From: Methylococcaceae bacterium | GTDB taxonomy: Bacteria > Pseudomonadota > Gammaproteobacteria > Methylococcales > Methylomonadaceae | Direction of reading: 5' to 3' | DNA length: 64,000 nucleotides | Assembly (NCBI GenBank): GCA_013140705.1 | Contig: JABFSH010000034.1 | Span: 1 to 64,000 of the forward strand | In this document: piece by piece, positions 28,915-39,486 of the stretch | Position numbering within the stretch: position 1 is the stretch's first letter | How the letters are laid out: each line of letters opens with the position of its first letter | Notes under the pieces: model-generated | Seen by the model: the letters and a program-made list of their open reading frames with translations, nothing else | The model's database searches: none | What the model was told of the DNA's origin: nothing | Position numbers and translations under genes: made by a program

Positions 28915-28985
28915 ATGTCGAGCGGCACTGGCAATCGATTATTGCTGGACGATAACAATGCCATACATCGGGAAAACGCCCAGGT
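28915..28985 (+). pseudogene. Remnant of a response-regulator receiver domain start
   Basis: Plus-strand codons from 28936 read RLLLDDNNAIHRENAQV. This matches the first strand and acidic pair of a receiver domain (a LLVDDN..NRE.A type start). The similarity stops where the convergent metZ coding region begins (28986). It lies 40 nt after the stop of the histidine kinase, which itself lacks a receiver. The simplest reading is a deletion or rearrangement that removed the rest of a hybrid kinase. The match is short, so this remains tentative. Confidence 0.5.
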
Positions 28986-30167
28986 TTATAAAGCCCTGCC
29001 CAGATCCCTCTTGATATCTTCAACATTTTCAAGGCCAACAGAAATCCGGATCAAGCCATCTTTAATGCCTGCCGCCGCCCTGACTTCAGGCGTCAATCGA
29101 CCATGCGTCGTGGTCGCCGGATGTGTAATCGTGGTTTTGACATCCCCTAAATTTGCAGTGATCGATACCAAAGCAGTAGCATCAATGAGAGCCCACGCCT
29201 TGTCCTTGCCGCCAACGACTTCAAAGCTGACCACACCGCCAAAATGTGTCTGTTGACGCCTTGCCAGCTCGTGCTGAGGATGGGAAGCTAGACCTGGGTA
29301 GTAGACCTTGGAAACGCCGACCTGTTGTTCCAGCCATCTGGCGAGTTCAAAAGCATTATCGCAATGCGCTTTCATCCTGACGGCCAAGGTTTCAAGACCG
29401 GATAAGAACACCCAGGCATTGAACGGACTCATCGTAGCGCCACCGGTGCGCAGATAAGGATAAATATGCTTTTCGATGATGTCTTCATTGGCAACGACAG
29501 CCCCTCCGACACATCGGCCCTGACCATCGATGTATTTGGTGGCCGAATGCACAACGACATCGGCGCCCAATTCGAGAGGTTTTTGCAGCGCCGGCGTACA
29601 GAAACAATTATCCACAATCAACAGGGCCTGATGCCGATGCGCAATATCGGCCAGTACGGCAATATCGGCAATTTCAGTCAAGGGGTTGGACGGTGTTTCA
29701 AGAAATAAAAACCGGGTGTTGGGCTTGATTGCCGCTTCCCATGCGGAGGCATCAATCAAGTCAACAAAATCGGTCTCGACACCGAATTTACCGAAATAAT
29801 TTTGAAACAACAGCACGGTATTGCCGAAAACACCTCGCGAACAAACAACATGATCACCTGCTTTCAGCAGACCCATGCCGACCGCCATGATAGCCGCCAT
29901 ACCCGATGCAAACGCCAGGCAGCGCTCACCCTTTTCCATCAAGGCCAGCCTTTGCTGAAAGACATCAACGGTCGGATTGGTAAATCGTGAGTAGATATTG
30001 CCGGGTTTTTGCCCGGTAAAACGCAAGGCGGCTTCTTCCGCATTTTTAAAGACGTAACTCGAAGTCGCAAAAATCGGCAGACTGTGTTCGTCTTCCTGGG
30101 TACGCCGGTGACCCGCTCGTATAGCCTGTGTTTCCAGCGAATAATCGTTCCAGTTAATATCGGTCAT
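28986..30167 (-). CDS. metZ: O-succinylhomoserine sulfhydrylase
   Basis: The 393-residue PLP enzyme of the Cys/Met metabolism family has YSRFTNPTVDVFQQRLALME, the cofactor lysine in VVHSATKYIDGQGR (about residue 208) and RISVGLENVEDI near the end. The start segment ETQAIRAGHRRTQEDEHS is characteristic of MetZ. It makes homocysteine directly from O-succinylhomoserine and sulfide. The purF-metZ order is conserved in pseudomonads and relatives. A 195-nt gap with no visible gene separates it from purF. Confidence 0.93.
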   Translation of the reverse strand: MTDINWNDYSLETQAIRAGHRRTQEDEHSLPIFATSSYVFKNAEEAALRFTGQKPGNIYSRFTNPTVDVFQQRLALMEKGERCLAFASGMAAIMAVGMGLLKAGDHVVCSRGVFGNTVLLFQNYFGKFGVETDFVDLIDASAWEAAIKPNTRFLFLETPSNPLTEIADIAVLADIAHRHQALLIVDNCFCTPALQKPLELGADVVVHSATKYIDGQGRCVGGAVVANEDIIEKHIYPYLRTGGATMSPFNAWVFLSGLETLAVRMKAHCDNAFELARWLEQQVGVSKVYYPGLASHPQHELARRQQTHFGGVVSFEVVGGKDKAWALIDATALVSITANLGDVKTTITHPATTTHGRLTPEVRAAAGIKDGLIRISVGLENVEDIKRDLGRAL

Positions 30168-30362
30168 GGTTAGTCAAAATGGATTTAGCAAATGTCCGTT
30201 GAATTGAAGTGAAATGCAAAAACGACCTGATTAGGTATAGCTTTGAGTTAGCATGGCATTACTATCAAGCAGACATCATATCTGCAATCCACAACTTCCC
30301 CGAAGCGTATGTCGGAATGACGAGCCTGGAAAAGCGCCAACATGTCATCTGACAAGATGGAA

Positions 30363-31871
30363 TTAGACACAATTTTGCATTTCTAGAATGAAGTTTTCAG
30401 AGTTTCGCTTGCTTTGCGCATTATCGTTCCGCATGGCCTCAATCCGCTCCAGGTAGGTATCATCAATGTCGCCGGTAATATAGTAGTGACTGAAGCAGGA
30501 GGTATCGAAATGTTGTATCCTGGGGTTCCCTTTACGAACAGCATCTATCAGGTCATCCAGGTCCTGGTAGATCAATCGATCTGCACCGATTGCCAGGCAC
30601 ACTTCTTCTTCGGTACGGTTATGCGCAATCAATTCGGACGCTGCGGGCATATCAATGCCGTACACATTAGGATAACGAACAGGCGGCGCCGCTGAGGCAA
30701 AATAGACTTTTTTGGCGCCGGCATCTCTTGCCATTTGAATGATTTGCTCTGAAGTCGTACCTCTGACTACCGAGTCATCCACCAATAAGACATTTTTGCC
30801 TTCAAATTCCAGTCCAATGGCATTCAATTTTTGTCTGACCGATTTTTCCCTCATTTTCTGGCCCGGCATGATAAAGGTTCTGCCTATATAGCGATTTTTT
30901 ATGAAGCCTTCCCGGAACTTCACGCCCAATAGGTTGGCCATCTGTAACGCAGCGGTTCTGCTGGTATCGGGGATTGGAATCACGACATCAATATCATGAT
31001 CGGGCCATACTCTGTGCACTTTTTCAGCCAATTTTTCACCCATTCTAAGACGCGCTTTATAGACCGAGATTCGGTCAATGATGGAGTCGGGGCGAGCAAA
31101 ATAAACATATTCAAAAATACAGGGACAATGATCCGTTTTTTCGGCACATTGCCGGGTGTGTAATATGCCGGATTCTTCGATGAAGACCGCTTCACCCGGT
31201 TCAACATCCCTAAGCACGTCAAAACCCAAGACATCCAGCGCAACGCTCTCTGAAGCGATCATGAATTCAGAGCCTTCCCCGGATTTTCTCTCGCCATAAA
31301 CGAGCGGCCGGATACCATTGGGATCTCTAAACCCCAAGATTCCGAATCCGGCAATCATGATCACTACGGCATAGGCGCCACGACAGCGACGATGTACGCC
31401 GGATACGGCCTGAAAAACATCGTCGACGCCGACATGCAGCTTGCCCAGAGTTTGCAATTCGTGAGCAAACACATTGAGCAGGACTTCCGAATCAGAATCG
31501 GTATTGATATGCCGTTGATCTTCTACAAACAATGCCTGTTTCAGTTCATCGGTATTGGTCAGATTCCCATTATGGGCCAGTGTTAAACCAAACGGTGAAT
31601 TCACATAAAAGGGCTGAGCTTCTGCTGAACTGGTGCACCCCGCCGTCGGATAGCGAACATGAGCGATACCCATATTGCCTTTTAATTTCAGCATTTGCGC
31701 ATTGGTGAAGACATCGCGGGCCAATCCGTTGTCTTTTCGTAGATGCAGACGGCCACCCTCACAGGTTACAATTCCGGCGGCATCCTGACCACGATGTTGT
31801 AAAACAGTCAGCGCATCAAATAATTCCTGATTGACCGCTTGATGGGAAACAATAGCAGCTATACCACACAT
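30363..31871 (-). CDS. purF: Amidophosphoribosyltransferase
   Basis: The 502-residue protein begins MCGIAAIV, so the catalytic Cys2 nucleophile of the glutaminase domain is exposed after Met removal. The PRPP-binding motif [18 protein letters not shown] lies near residue 365, and HVRYPTAG is present in the N-terminal half. It commits PRPP to purine synthesis. In E. coli and many relatives cvpA lies immediately upstream; here the SPOR gene ends only 50 nt away and no cvpA is present. Confidence 0.97.
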   Translation of the reverse strand: MCGIAAIVSHQAVNQELFDALTVLQHRGQDAAGIVTCEGGRLHLRKDNGLARDVFTNAQMLKLKGNMGIAHVRYPTAGCTSSAEAQPFYVNSPFGLTLAHNGNLTNTDELKQALFVEDQRHINTDSDSEVLLNVFAHELQTLGKLHVGVDDVFQAVSGVHRRCRGAYAVVIMIAGFGILGFRDPNGIRPLVYGERKSGEGSEFMIASESVALDVLGFDVLRDVEPGEAVFIEESGILHTRQCAEKTDHCPCIFEYVYFARPDSIIDRISVYKARLRMGEKLAEKVHRVWPDHDIDVVIPIPDTSRTAALQMANLLGVKFREGFIKNRYIGRTFIMPGQKMREKSVRQKLNAIGLEFEGKNVLLVDDSVVRGTTSEQIIQMARDAGAKKVYFASAAPPVRYPNVYGIDMPAASELIAHNRTEEEVCLAIGADRLIYQDLDDLIDAVRKGNPRIQHFDTSCFSHYYITGDIDDTYLERIEAMRNDNAQSKRNSENFILEMQNCV

Positions 31872-31921
31872 CTTATAATTAACCCGATTAAAAACTTTCG
31901 CTAGCGATCAGTATGTCAAGC

Positions 31922-32854
31922 TTATTCGGCTATCAACATGGTCTTTATCTTTTGCTTTTCAAGCCTGGCCTTCAGGTCAGCCGCTCGTTTTTTACTGAGC
32001 TCAGGACCCACTTTGAGTCGATATAACGCGCCCTTGTCTCCCTGAACAGTTTCCAACACAACAGGCAAGCCCTGTTTTCTCAGTTCTTCAAACAGGGAAA
32101 GGGCATTATCCTTACGACCGAAACTGCCTGCCTGCAAATACCAACGTTCCAGGACCTGACCTGGTTTTTTTGGGAGCTCTTTGGTTTTATAGACCGTTTT
32201 TCTGGGTTCTTCCGCGATAACAGAACCGGACACATGCGTTGAAGACGGCTGGCTGGCCGGCGCTTTAAGCGAACTAATCGCTGGCTCTTTGATCGATTTT
32301 TTTACAGGCGTAGCAATTTCCTTTGCCAGTGGTTTACCTGAAATAATTGCTTTGGAATTCGCCGGATGACTCGCGGGCGGTTCATGGGTCGGAGCATTTT
32401 TTACTGCTTGATTAGCCTCTTTTATACCGGTATCTAAAGAAGTGGGCTGCTCATCCTGCATCGATTCTGCATTTTCTGGGATATAAGGGCCCTGCCCCAT
32501 TTCTTCTTCAGTAATGTTATCTGTTCCGTTCTCACTGGTGTCCAGTGCTTGCGACTGGTCGAGATCCTCTTCCGTGCCGACCGAATCGGCCTCTTCTATG
32601 GTCGCAGCCTCTGCTGTTTGCGCTTTAGCGGCAACAGAATCGGGATTCTGCGTTGCTACAGTCTGATCAATGCTGGTCGGAGATTTATTTGCCGGTTGCT
32701 CCGCAGTATTTTCGGGTTGTGTGGGCACGTTAAGTTCACTCACCAACTGGCCGGTATCGTCAATCGGATCATCAAACAACATGGGTATAAAAATGGTCGC
32801 AAGTGCAGTCACAACAACAGCACCTATCAACCGGTGTTTTAATTCTTGATTCAT
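31922..32854 (-). CDS. SPOR-domain membrane protein (DedD-like)
   Basis: The 310-residue protein has one N-terminal transmembrane helix (LIGAVVVTALATIFIPMLF, about 9-27). A long acidic, Pro/Ser/Thr-rich periplasmic linker follows, then a C-terminal SPOR domain (WYLQAGSFGRKDNALSLFEE, YRLKVGPELSKKRAADLKARL). SPOR domains bind denuded septal peptidoglycan, so a role at the division site is likely. Position after folC matches dedD. Its start overlaps the folC stop by 4 nt. Confidence 0.88.
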   Translation of the reverse strand: MNQELKHRLIGAVVVTALATIFIPMLFDDPIDDTGQLVSELNVPTQPENTAEQPANKSPTSIDQTVATQNPDSVAAKAQTAEAATIEEADSVGTEEDLDQSQALDTSENGTDNITEEEMGQGPYIPENAESMQDEQPTSLDTGIKEANQAVKNAPTHEPPASHPANSKAIISGKPLAKEIATPVKKSIKEPAISSLKAPASQPSSTHVSGSVIAEEPRKTVYKTKELPKKPGQVLERWYLQAGSFGRKDNALSLFEELRKQGLPVVLETVQGDKGALYRLKVGPELSKKRAADLKARLEKQKIKTMLIAE

Positions 32855-34134
32855 TTCGTCAATTCACCTTTTTCTAATTCAAACAGGCAATCAGATACCA
32901 AAAAGAAAGATCCAAAAACCAATAATAGATCATCCGCATGCGATTGTTTTTTGGCTGCCTCAAACGCATCAACAAATCCGGTAAAGCCAAAATATACTAT
33001 TGAAACGGCGCTTTGCGTGAAAATTTCGCGCATCATGGATTCGCTAGCAGCCCTGGTATTGACTAACGGAGCAAAATACCAGTCGTGAATGACAGGACTC
33101 ATGATCTCAAGAACGCCGGCTATATCCTTGTCCTTCATCATCGAAAAAATCGCATGAATACGTTTACCGGGAAAATTTGTATCGAGGTATTCTACCAGAG
33201 TTCTAACCGCCTGCGGATTATGACCGACATCCAAAAGCACCGTCGGCTTGCCTTCGATCAGCTGAAAGCGACCGGATAAATGAACATTCTGCAAACCCAT
33301 CCGGATTGACTGATCACTGATGGGGAGGCGCTGCTCCAATTGGACGACTGCCAAAATTACCGACGACGCGTTACGGTATTGATGCTCACCTTTCAGCCCG
33401 GGTTCCGGTAAATTTTGAATTTTTCGTTCACCGAAAAACCAATTCCATCCAGATGTTGATTTGTCGTAACCGAAATCCTGACCGATTCGATAGGGCAGTG
33501 CTTGTGAATCAATAATACTCTGCGTCAGTGACGCTGGTGGTTCCGGATCGCCAATAATGGCTGGAATCGAAGCCCTGAAAATCCCGGCTTTTTCTCTGCA
33601 GATGGCTTCTCGGGTACTGCCCAGCCATTCCACATGATCAATTCCGATAGTTGCTATCAAAGCCACATCCGGGTCGACAATATTAACGGCATCCAGGCGA
33701 CCGCCCAATCCAACTTCAAGTAATTGAACGTCCAGTTCCGCGCGTCTGAAAATGTCGAGTGCCGCCAGCGTACCAAATTCAAAATAGCTCAATGAGGTAT
33801 CGTCCCGAACAGCCTCAATTCTTGAAAATGCCTCGCATATCAACTCGTCCGGTACGGGCTCACCATTTATCTTGATTCTTTCGTTATATCTAAGAATGTG
33901 CGGTGAGGTATAGGCGCCAACGCGGTAGCCCTGGGCTCGATACATTGCCTCAAGATAGGCCACACAAGAACCCTTACCATTGGTCCCCGCAACAGTGATG
34001 GTGATCGGTTTGATGCCGGCTGGATCAAGCGCCTTATAAACTCGCGTCGATCTTTCTAATCCAAGATCAATGGACTGGGGATGTAAACTTTCTTGCCAAG
34101 CGAGCCAACCCCTTAAGGTATCAAAACGCATCAT
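32851..34134 (-). CDS. folC: Bifunctional folylpolyglutamate/dihydrofolate synthase
   Basis: About 427 residues. The P-loop TVAGTNGKGSCVAYLEAM and the SPHILRYNERIKINGE segment are FolC signatures. LLEVGLGGRLDAVN and VLLDVGHNPQAVR supply the Mur-ligase-like central and C-terminal motifs. It adds glutamate to dihydropteroate and to folates. The start is taken at ATG 34134; a TTG codon two codons upstream is less likely. The accD-folC-SPOR order is conserved. Confidence 0.96.
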   Translation of the reverse strand: MMRFDTLRGWLAWQESLHPQSIDLGLERSTRVYKALDPAGIKPITITVAGTNGKGSCVAYLEAMYRAQGYRVGAYTSPHILRYNERIKINGEPVPDELICEAFSRIEAVRDDTSLSYFEFGTLAALDIFRRAELDVQLLEVGLGGRLDAVNIVDPDVALIATIGIDHVEWLGSTREAICREKAGIFRASIPAIIGDPEPPASLTQSIIDSQALPYRIGQDFGYDKSTSGWNWFFGERKIQNLPEPGLKGEHQYRNASSVILAVVQLEQRLPISDQSIRMGLQNVHLSGRFQLIEGKPTVLLDVGHNPQAVRTLVEYLDTNFPGKRIHAIFSMMKDKDIAGVLEIMSPVIHDWYFAPLVNTRAASESMMREIFTQSAVSIVYFGFTGFVDAFEAAKKQSHADDLLLVFGSFFLVSDCLFELEKGELTK

Positions 34135-34151
34135 TAACAAAAAACAGAGGA

Positions 34152-35108
34152 CTAAACTCCATCATCGGGATAAAGTTCAGCCGTGTTTTCCGCTTCGAGG
34201 GCATATTCGTCGTCAATGGTTTGCGATATATCTGTTGCCTTGGGTTTATTCAAAAATCCAGCCATCAATAGTGCCAAAATACTGGAAATTTTATTGCGCA
34301 TTTCGCGCCTGTCGATGATCATATCGATCGCCCCATGCTCTCGCAAAAATTCGCTGCGTTGAAAGCCTTCGGGTAGTTTTTCGCGGACCGTCTGTTCGAT
34401 GACTCTGGGACCCGCAAAACCGATCAAGGCATTGGGCTCAGCCACATTAATATCACCAAGCATGGCTAAACTGGCTGATACACCACCCATGGTCGGATCC
34501 GTCATGAAGGAAATATAGGGAATTCCTCGTTCGGAAAGCTTGGTCAGTGCTGCACTGGTCTTTGCCATTTGAAATAACGAATATAATGATTCCTGCATTC
34601 TTGCACCTCCGCTTGCGGTAAACACGATAAATGGCGCGCCGAGTTCAAGGCTTTTGTTAACGCCACGCACAAACCGTTCGCCGACAACTGATCCCATCGA
34701 GCCACCCATAAAACTGAAATCAAAAGCTGCAGCAACAATTGTTTGACCTTCCAGTTGCCCTTTCATAACCACCAGAGCATCATGTTCCTTGGTTTGTTTT
34801 TGCGCCTGACTGATACGATCTTTATATTTTTTACTGTCCTTGAATTTAAGCGGATCGGTCGGTTTTATATTCTTGCCAATTTCTTCACGCCCTTCTTCAT
34901 CCAGAAACATAGCCAGGCGCGTCCTCGCTGAAATTCGCATATGGTGCTCACACTTGGGACAAACACTATAATTTTTCTCTAGTTCGCTGTTGTAAAGTAT
35001 GGCATTACAATTGGGGCATTTGCTCCATAGCCCTTCTGGTACAGTGACCTTTTTGTTGGATGCTTCTGTTCTGATCGTGGAAGGTACTAATTTCTTAAAC
35101 CAACTCAT
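34152..35108 (-). CDS. accD: Acetyl-CoA carboxylase carboxyltransferase subunit beta
   Basis: The 318-residue protein has the N-terminal zinc ribbon ([10 protein letters not shown] ... [12 protein letters not shown], about 30-55) and the crotonase-like carboxyltransferase core ([51 protein letters not shown]). With AccA it transfers carboxyl from biotin to acetyl-CoA, the first committed step of fatty acid synthesis. The acidic C-terminal tail ([14 protein letters not shown]) is longer than in E. coli. Confidence 0.97.
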   Translation of the reverse strand: MSWFKKLVPSTIRTEASNKKVTVPEGLWSKCPNCNAILYNSELEKNYSVCPKCEHHMRISARTRLAMFLDEEGREEIGKNIKPTDPLKFKDSKKYKDRISQAQKQTKEHDALVVMKGQLEGQTIVAAAFDFSFMGGSMGSVVGERFVRGVNKSLELGAPFIVFTASGGARMQESLYSLFQMAKTSAALTKLSERGIPYISFMTDPTMGGVSASLAMLGDINVAEPNALIGFAGPRVIEQTVREKLPEGFQRSEFLREHGAIDMIIDRREMRNKISSILALLMAGFLNKPKATDISQTIDDEYALEAENTAELYPDDGV

Positions 35109-35174
35109 TGCGTGCTCCGCGGTATGTCTTCATCATGCGTGGTAATATTCTTGGACTGATCGGGCGGAGGGTAT

Positions 35175-35978
35175 TTAGCTATCCATTGCCTGGCGCATGG
35201 ATGACAATAAGGCGACTATTTCCCTTTTTGCCTGCTCGGGGTTATCGAGATTCTCTTCAATTTTACTGATCAAGGCACTACCAACAACCACTCCATCACC
35301 AATTCCAGCGACTGTTTTTGCGGTTTCTGCGTTTTTGACACCGAAACCGATAGCAACGGGCAATCCGGTAATGGATCTTATTTGTTGAAGTTTATTTTGA
35401 ACATCATCCGTATTCAAATGCCCAGCGCCCGTGACTCCTTTGAGCGATACATAGTAAAGATAACCACTGCCAGCAAGATCCATCTGCTTGATGCGGTCTT
35501 CGTTACTGTTTGGCGCCAATAAAAAGATGGTGTCAATGCCACGCGACTTTAAAAACGCTGTGCATTCCTGGCCTTCCTCAGGCGGCAAATCAACGGTTAA
35601 GACGCCATCGATATCAGCACGTTGGGCGGCATTGGCAAAGTCCTCATACCCCATGGCTTCGATGGGATTCAAATAGCCCATTAACACGACCGGAGTCGTC
35701 TGGTTGGTTTTACGAAACTCAGCAGCCAGCGCCAGTGTTTTTCTTAAACTGCCTTTATGTGCCAATGCGCGCTCACTCGCGCGCTGAATAACGGGACCAT
35801 CGGCCATCGGATCTGAAAAAGGCACGCCCAATTCGATGATATCGACACCGGCCTTCACCATATCGTGCATCATCGGCACGGTGAAATCCTGTGTTGGATC
35901 GCCAGCCGTGATAAACGGCACTAAGGCTTTACGACCAGTTCTGGTCAACTCTTCAAATGTTGCAGCTAATCGACTCAC
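35175..35978 (-). CDS. trpA: Tryptophan synthase alpha subunit
   Basis: The 267-residue TIM barrel has the catalytic Glu in [20 protein letters not shown] and the catalytic Asp in [32 protein letters not shown] and VVGSALI form the phosphate-binding end. It cleaves indole-3-glycerol phosphate and channels indole to TrpB. It overlaps trpB by 4 nt. Confidence 0.97.
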   Translation of the reverse strand: MSRLAATFEELTRTGRKALVPFITAGDPTQDFTVPMMHDMVKAGVDIIELGVPFSDPMADGPVIQRASERALAHKGSLRKTLALAAEFRKTNQTTPVVLMGYLNPIEAMGYEDFANAAQRADIDGVLTVDLPPEEGQECTAFLKSRGIDTIFLLAPNSNEDRIKQMDLAGSGYLYYVSLKGVTGAGHLNTDDVQNKLQQIRSITGLPVAIGFGVKNAETAKTVAGIGDGVVVGSALISKIEENLDNPEQAKREIVALLSSMRQAMDS

Positions 35979-37177
35979 AATTCTATCCCCTCGCGTTTGG
36001 CCATGGTCTGCATATCCTTATCGCCACGCCCCGACAGATTCACGATAATAATCTGATCTTTTTTCATTGCCGGAGCAAGCTTCATTGTGTAAGCCATCGC
36101 ATGACTGGATTCCAGCGCAGGAATAATGCCTTCCATGCGTGTCAAGGCATAAAAACCGTCCAGTGCTTCGTTGTCGGTAATATTGACATATTCGGCCCGA
36201 CCCGTGTCTTTTAACCAGGCATGTTCAGGTCCCACACCCGGATAATCAAGACCGGCTGAAATGGAATGCGTTTCAATGATTTCGCCATCATCATCCGCCA
36301 TTAGATACGTCCGGTTTCCATGCAATACACCAGGTCGTCCTGCGCATAAGGGCGCCGAATGTCTGCCGGTAGCAACACCGTCACCCGCTGCTTCAACACC
36401 AATCAATTTTACTGATTCGTCATCGATAAATGGATAAAACAACCCGATCGCATTAGAACCGCCACCTACACAAGCAACCAATGCATCGGGTAAGCGTCCG
36501 GTAGCGTCGAGGCATTGCTGTTTCGATTCACGTCCGATAATCGCCTGAAAATCCCTGACCATCGCCGGATAAGGATGAGGGCCAGCCACCGTTCCGATAA
36601 TGTAGAAGGTGTTATCGACATTGGTGACCCAATCTCGCAACGCTTCATTGAGGGCATCCTTTAAGGTTTTAGAACCTGATTCCACAGCAACCACCGTGGC
36701 GCCCAACAATTTCATGCGATAAACATTCAACGACTGTCGGGCAACATCGACCGCGCCCATATAGACAACACATTCAAGTCCCAGTCTTGCGGCTACCGTC
36801 GCCGTGGCCACACCATGTTGACCTGCTCCGGTTTCAGCAATGATACGGGTTTTACCCATGCGCTTCGCTAACAGGGCCTGGCCCACGGTATTGTTGATTT
36901 TATGTGAGCCAGTGTGATTCAGGTCTTCGCGTTTTAAATAAATCTGTGCCCCGCCCAGTTCCCGGCTCCAACGTTCAGCGTGATATAAGGGCGAAGGCCG
37001 TCCTACATAATATTTTAAATCTTTATCCAGTTCCGCAATAAAATCCGGATCCGTCAAATAGCGTTGATAGGCTGCATTTAATTCCTGAACCGGAGGAATT
37101 AATGTTTCTGCGACAAACATACCTCCATAAGGACCAAAATGCCCTCTTTGATCGGGCATGTTATATTTTTCTGTCAT
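35975..37177 (-). CDS. trpB: Tryptophan synthase beta subunit
   Basis: The 400-residue PLP enzyme has the cofactor lysine in [20 protein letters not shown] (about residue 92), the GAGQHG loop and [16 protein letters not shown] for phosphate binding. It condenses indole with serine. It overlaps both neighbours by 4 nt, so trpF-trpB-trpA are translationally coupled. trpE, trpG, trpD and trpC are not in the window. Confidence 0.98.
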   Translation of the reverse strand: MTEKYNMPDQRGHFGPYGGMFVAETLIPPVQELNAAYQRYLTDPDFIAELDKDLKYYVGRPSPLYHAERWSRELGGAQIYLKREDLNHTGSHKINNTVGQALLAKRMGKTRIIAETGAGQHGVATATVAARLGLECVVYMGAVDVARQSLNVYRMKLLGATVVAVESGSKTLKDALNEALRDWVTNVDNTFYIIGTVAGPHPYPAMVRDFQAIIGRESKQQCLDATGRLPDALVACVGGGSNAIGLFYPFIDDESVKLIGVEAAGDGVATGRHSAPLCAGRPGVLHGNRTYLMADDDGEIIETHSISAGLDYPGVGPEHAWLKDTGRAEYVNITDNEALDGFYALTRMEGIIPALESSHAMAYTMKLAPAMKKDQIIIVNLSGRGDKDMQTMAKREGIEL

Positions 37178-37803
37178 ATTATTCTGTCGGTCTCATTAAC
37201 TGCTTTTATAAATGTCGCCATTTTTACGATATCTTTTATGCCTTTGCCGGCTTCCACGCCGCTACTGACATCGACGGCATAAGGCCTTACTTTCTTAATA
37301 GCCTGTCGAACGTTCGTTGCATCCAGACCTCCGGCCAGGACTACAGGCAACAGACTTTGTTTGAGAATCCAGTCCCAGTTAAAAACGCTACCCGTTCCAC
37401 CTTTTGCGCCTGGATGATATGCATCCAGCAATAAACCGGCGGCATCGTGATAATCGTGCGCTAACGCATTTAGATCAATGCCATGGTGCATTCTTATCGC
37501 CTTCATGTAACGTTTGCCATATTGTCTGCAGGCATCTGCAGACTCATCTCCATGAAATTGAAGGCAGTCAATCGCCACTTTTTTCAGTACTTCACGGATT
37601 ATCGGTTCCTGCTCATCAACAAACAAAGCGACTACCGATACAAATGCAGGAAGCGCATCCACAATCGCGATTGCCTGTTCAATCTCAACATGCCGGGGAC
37701 TGGGTGGATAGAAGACCAATCCAATTGCGTCCACACCCAATTGAGAGGCACTTACGGCATCTTCAGCACGGGTAATCCCGCAGATTTTAACACGCGTCCG
37801 CAT
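37174..37803 (-). CDS. trpF: Phosphoribosylanthranilate isomerase
   Basis: The 209-residue TIM barrel starts [17 protein letters not shown], with the catalytic Cys in [13 protein letters not shown] and [14 protein letters not shown] are family motifs, with [16 protein letters not shown] at the end. The start is set at ATG 37803; a longer in-frame extension upstream has no conserved sequence. It is the first gene of the trpFBA run. Confidence 0.96.
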   Translation of the reverse strand: MRTRVKICGITRAEDAVSASQLGVDAIGLVFYPPSPRHVEIEQAIAIVDALPAFVSVVALFVDEQEPIIREVLKKVAIDCLQFHGDESADACRQYGKRYMKAIRMHHGIDLNALAHDYHDAAGLLLDAYHPGAKGGTGSVFNWDWILKQSLLPVVLAGGLDATNVRQAIKKVRPYAVDVSSGVEAGKGIKDIVKMATFIKAVNETDRII

Positions 37804-38061
37804 CCTGTTTTTATGAGCTTTTACTGAAAAAAAATTTAGCCTGTTAGAATAACATAAGGAAATCGCTAAAAACAGGCCTTTCAATGATAAAATATTACCC
37901 TCGAACTTCAGAAACTCAAACGCATGAAAAACATAGAGAATCACGCTTCATTAACCTGCATCACGAATGGAAACGACACGCCAACAAATCTATCAGCATA
38001 AGTGTCATCTAACCGACTATTTTCAGATAATGATCAGCAAGCAACAATTAGAGACTTAAAC

Positions 38062-38691
38062 GTGAGTGAAATTAAAGACATATCCCTTCAAGTATTTCTT
38101 GACCAATTGGCCAGTAAAGCATCCACGCCAGGCGGTGGTAGTGTGGCTGCTATTATGGGCGCACAATCCGCAGCATTGACCAGCATGGTCTGTAATCTGA
38201 CCCTTGGCAAAGCCAAGTATGCCGAAGTTGAAAACGACATAAGGGCATTGTTAGAAAAATCGGAGGTGTTGCGAGACCAGTTAACCCGCATGATAAAAGC
38301 CGACATTGATGTATTCAACCAACTGATGGCCACTTATGCCTTGCCTAAAGAAACTGACGAACAAAAAGTAATTCGCAGCGCTGAAATTCAAAAGGCTTTG
38401 CGCGAGGCAACTGAGATACCAGTCGCGTGTACACGGTTATGTGCCGAGGCCATTGCATTAAGCAGAGTTGCCGCAGAGAAAGGTAATATCGGCGCCATCA
38501 GTGATGCTGGAGTTGCTGCGATGGCCGCTTACAGCGGTGTAAAAAGTGCAGCGCTTAATGTTTATATCAATGCCGCCAGCCTTAAAGATAGAGAATTTGC
38601 CGAGGCAAAACTGGCCGAGCTTGATCAAATCTTGAACGGCTTGGATGACGATGTCGAACACATCTATCAACTTGTTAAAAACAAGCTTTAA
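38062..38691 (+). CDS. fchA: Cyclodeaminase/cyclohydrolase-family protein (FchA-like methenyl-H4F cyclohydrolase)
   Basis: About 209 residues matching the FTCD C-terminal/FchA family: FLDQLASKASTPGGGSVAAI near the start, the alpha-helical core with MVCNLTLGKAKYAEVE, and NIGAISDAGVAAMAAYSGV near the C-terminus. In methylotrophs FchA interconverts methenyl- and 10-formyl-tetrahydrofolate. No mtdA or ftfL is adjacent, and histidine-degradation genes are absent, so the C1 role is inferred. GTG 38062 is chosen; GTG 38002 with 20 more residues is the alternative, and no ATG is available. It is divergent from trpF. Confidence 0.8.
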   Translation: MSEIKDISLQVFLDQLASKASTPGGGSVAAIMGAQSAALTSMVCNLTLGKAKYAEVENDIRALLEKSEVLRDQLTRMIKADIDVFNQLMATYALPKETDEQKVIRSAEIQKALREATEIPVACTRLCAEAIALSRVAAEKGNIGAISDAGVAAMAAYSGVKSAALNVYINAASLKDREFAEAKLAELDQILNGLDDDVEHIYQLVKNKL

Positions 38692-38709
38692 CCCGATAAG
38701 GAATAACCA

Positions 38710-39036
38710 ATGAAACCGGCCCGACATTTCACTTATCATTTTTATAGGGTTATATTGATGCCCTTGGCTTTAAGCGGATGCGTGTCCATGGGACATGAAT
38801 TTCCAAGCAACCAGGTATCGACTATTCGTCAGGGCGAAACAACCCAAAACGATATTTATAGAACTTTTGGAACACCCTGGAGAACCGGTATTGAAAACGG
38901 CATGAAAACGTGGACTTACGGCGATTACCGTTACAGTCTGTTCAGCGAAGGCAGCACCGAGGATTTGGTTGTCAAATTCGACAGGAGTGGTATCGTCGCC
39001 TCTTATGTCTTTAACTCATCAAAACGCTCAAAATAA
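38710..39036 (+). CDS. Small BamE/SmpA-like lipoprotein
   Basis: The 108-residue protein has a lipoprotein signal ending in LALSGC (about residues 17-22), then IRQGETTQNDIYRTFGTPW and MKTWTYGDYRYSLF. These resemble the G.T...V...G.P pattern and short beta-strands of the SmpA/OmlA fold. It is too divergent to call BamE itself. It lies 18 nt after the fchA-like gene and is probably co-transcribed with it. Its end is convergent with the pilin cluster. Confidence 0.75.
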   Translation: MKPARHFTYHFYRVILMPLALSGCVSMGHEFPSNQVSTIRQGETTQNDIYRTFGTPWRTGIENGMKTWTYGDYRYSLFSEGSTEDLVVKFDRSGIVASYVFNSSKRSK

Positions 39037-39081
39037 GCGACTTAAGCATTCTGCTATTAATATGAGCACGGATCGCTCATG

Positions 39082-39486
39082 TTAATTGTTCATAACCATC
39101 GAAACTTCCAGCTGACGCGCCACATAATCAGAGCCGGCATAAACTCCATACTGACTCAATGAATTGATTTCGTAGACAACTGGATTTTTACCACCTTCTG
39201 TATAAGGCGTGGACGTACAGCTTAATTTCACGGTAAACCCGGCAATATCGGCAAACGATAACGCTGTCTGCGCATTAACTTCAATACAACTCCCACCCAG
39301 ATTGATGCGTGCTATCGCCCACTCCAAACCGGCTTTAGAGGCGAGATAGGCTCTTGCCCCTTGCAAGGCATAAACCGATGTCATCTGTTGTATGCCCCCC
39401 AATCGCACCATATAGCCACCCAACAAACTCAGCACCACCAGTATAAAAATGGCCATAACAATTGAAAATCCTTGCTGCTGTCTCAT
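39082..39486 (-). CDS. mshP: MshP-like minor pseudopilin
   Basis: The 134-residue protein starts MRQQQGFSIVMAIFILVVLS, a class III signal with cleavage after Gly6. The mature protein lacks the usual Glu5 (FSIVM), as in GspK/PilX-type tip subunits and MshP. Three cysteines follow. It overlaps the mshO-like gene by 4 nt and is the last gene of the cluster; no mshQ follows. Confidence 0.75.
   Translation of the reverse strand: MRQQQGFSIVMAIFILVVLSLLGGYMVRLGGIQQMTSVYALQGARAYLASKAGLEWAIARINLGGSCIEVNAQTALSFADIAGFTVKLSCTSTPYTEGGKNPVVYEINSLSQYGVYAGSDYVARQLEVSMVMNN

Noticed and set aside
38002-38061. Upstream GTG start for the FchA-like gene
   Set aside because: No ribosome site is visible and the extra 20 residues lie outside the conserved family start; kept only as an alternative.
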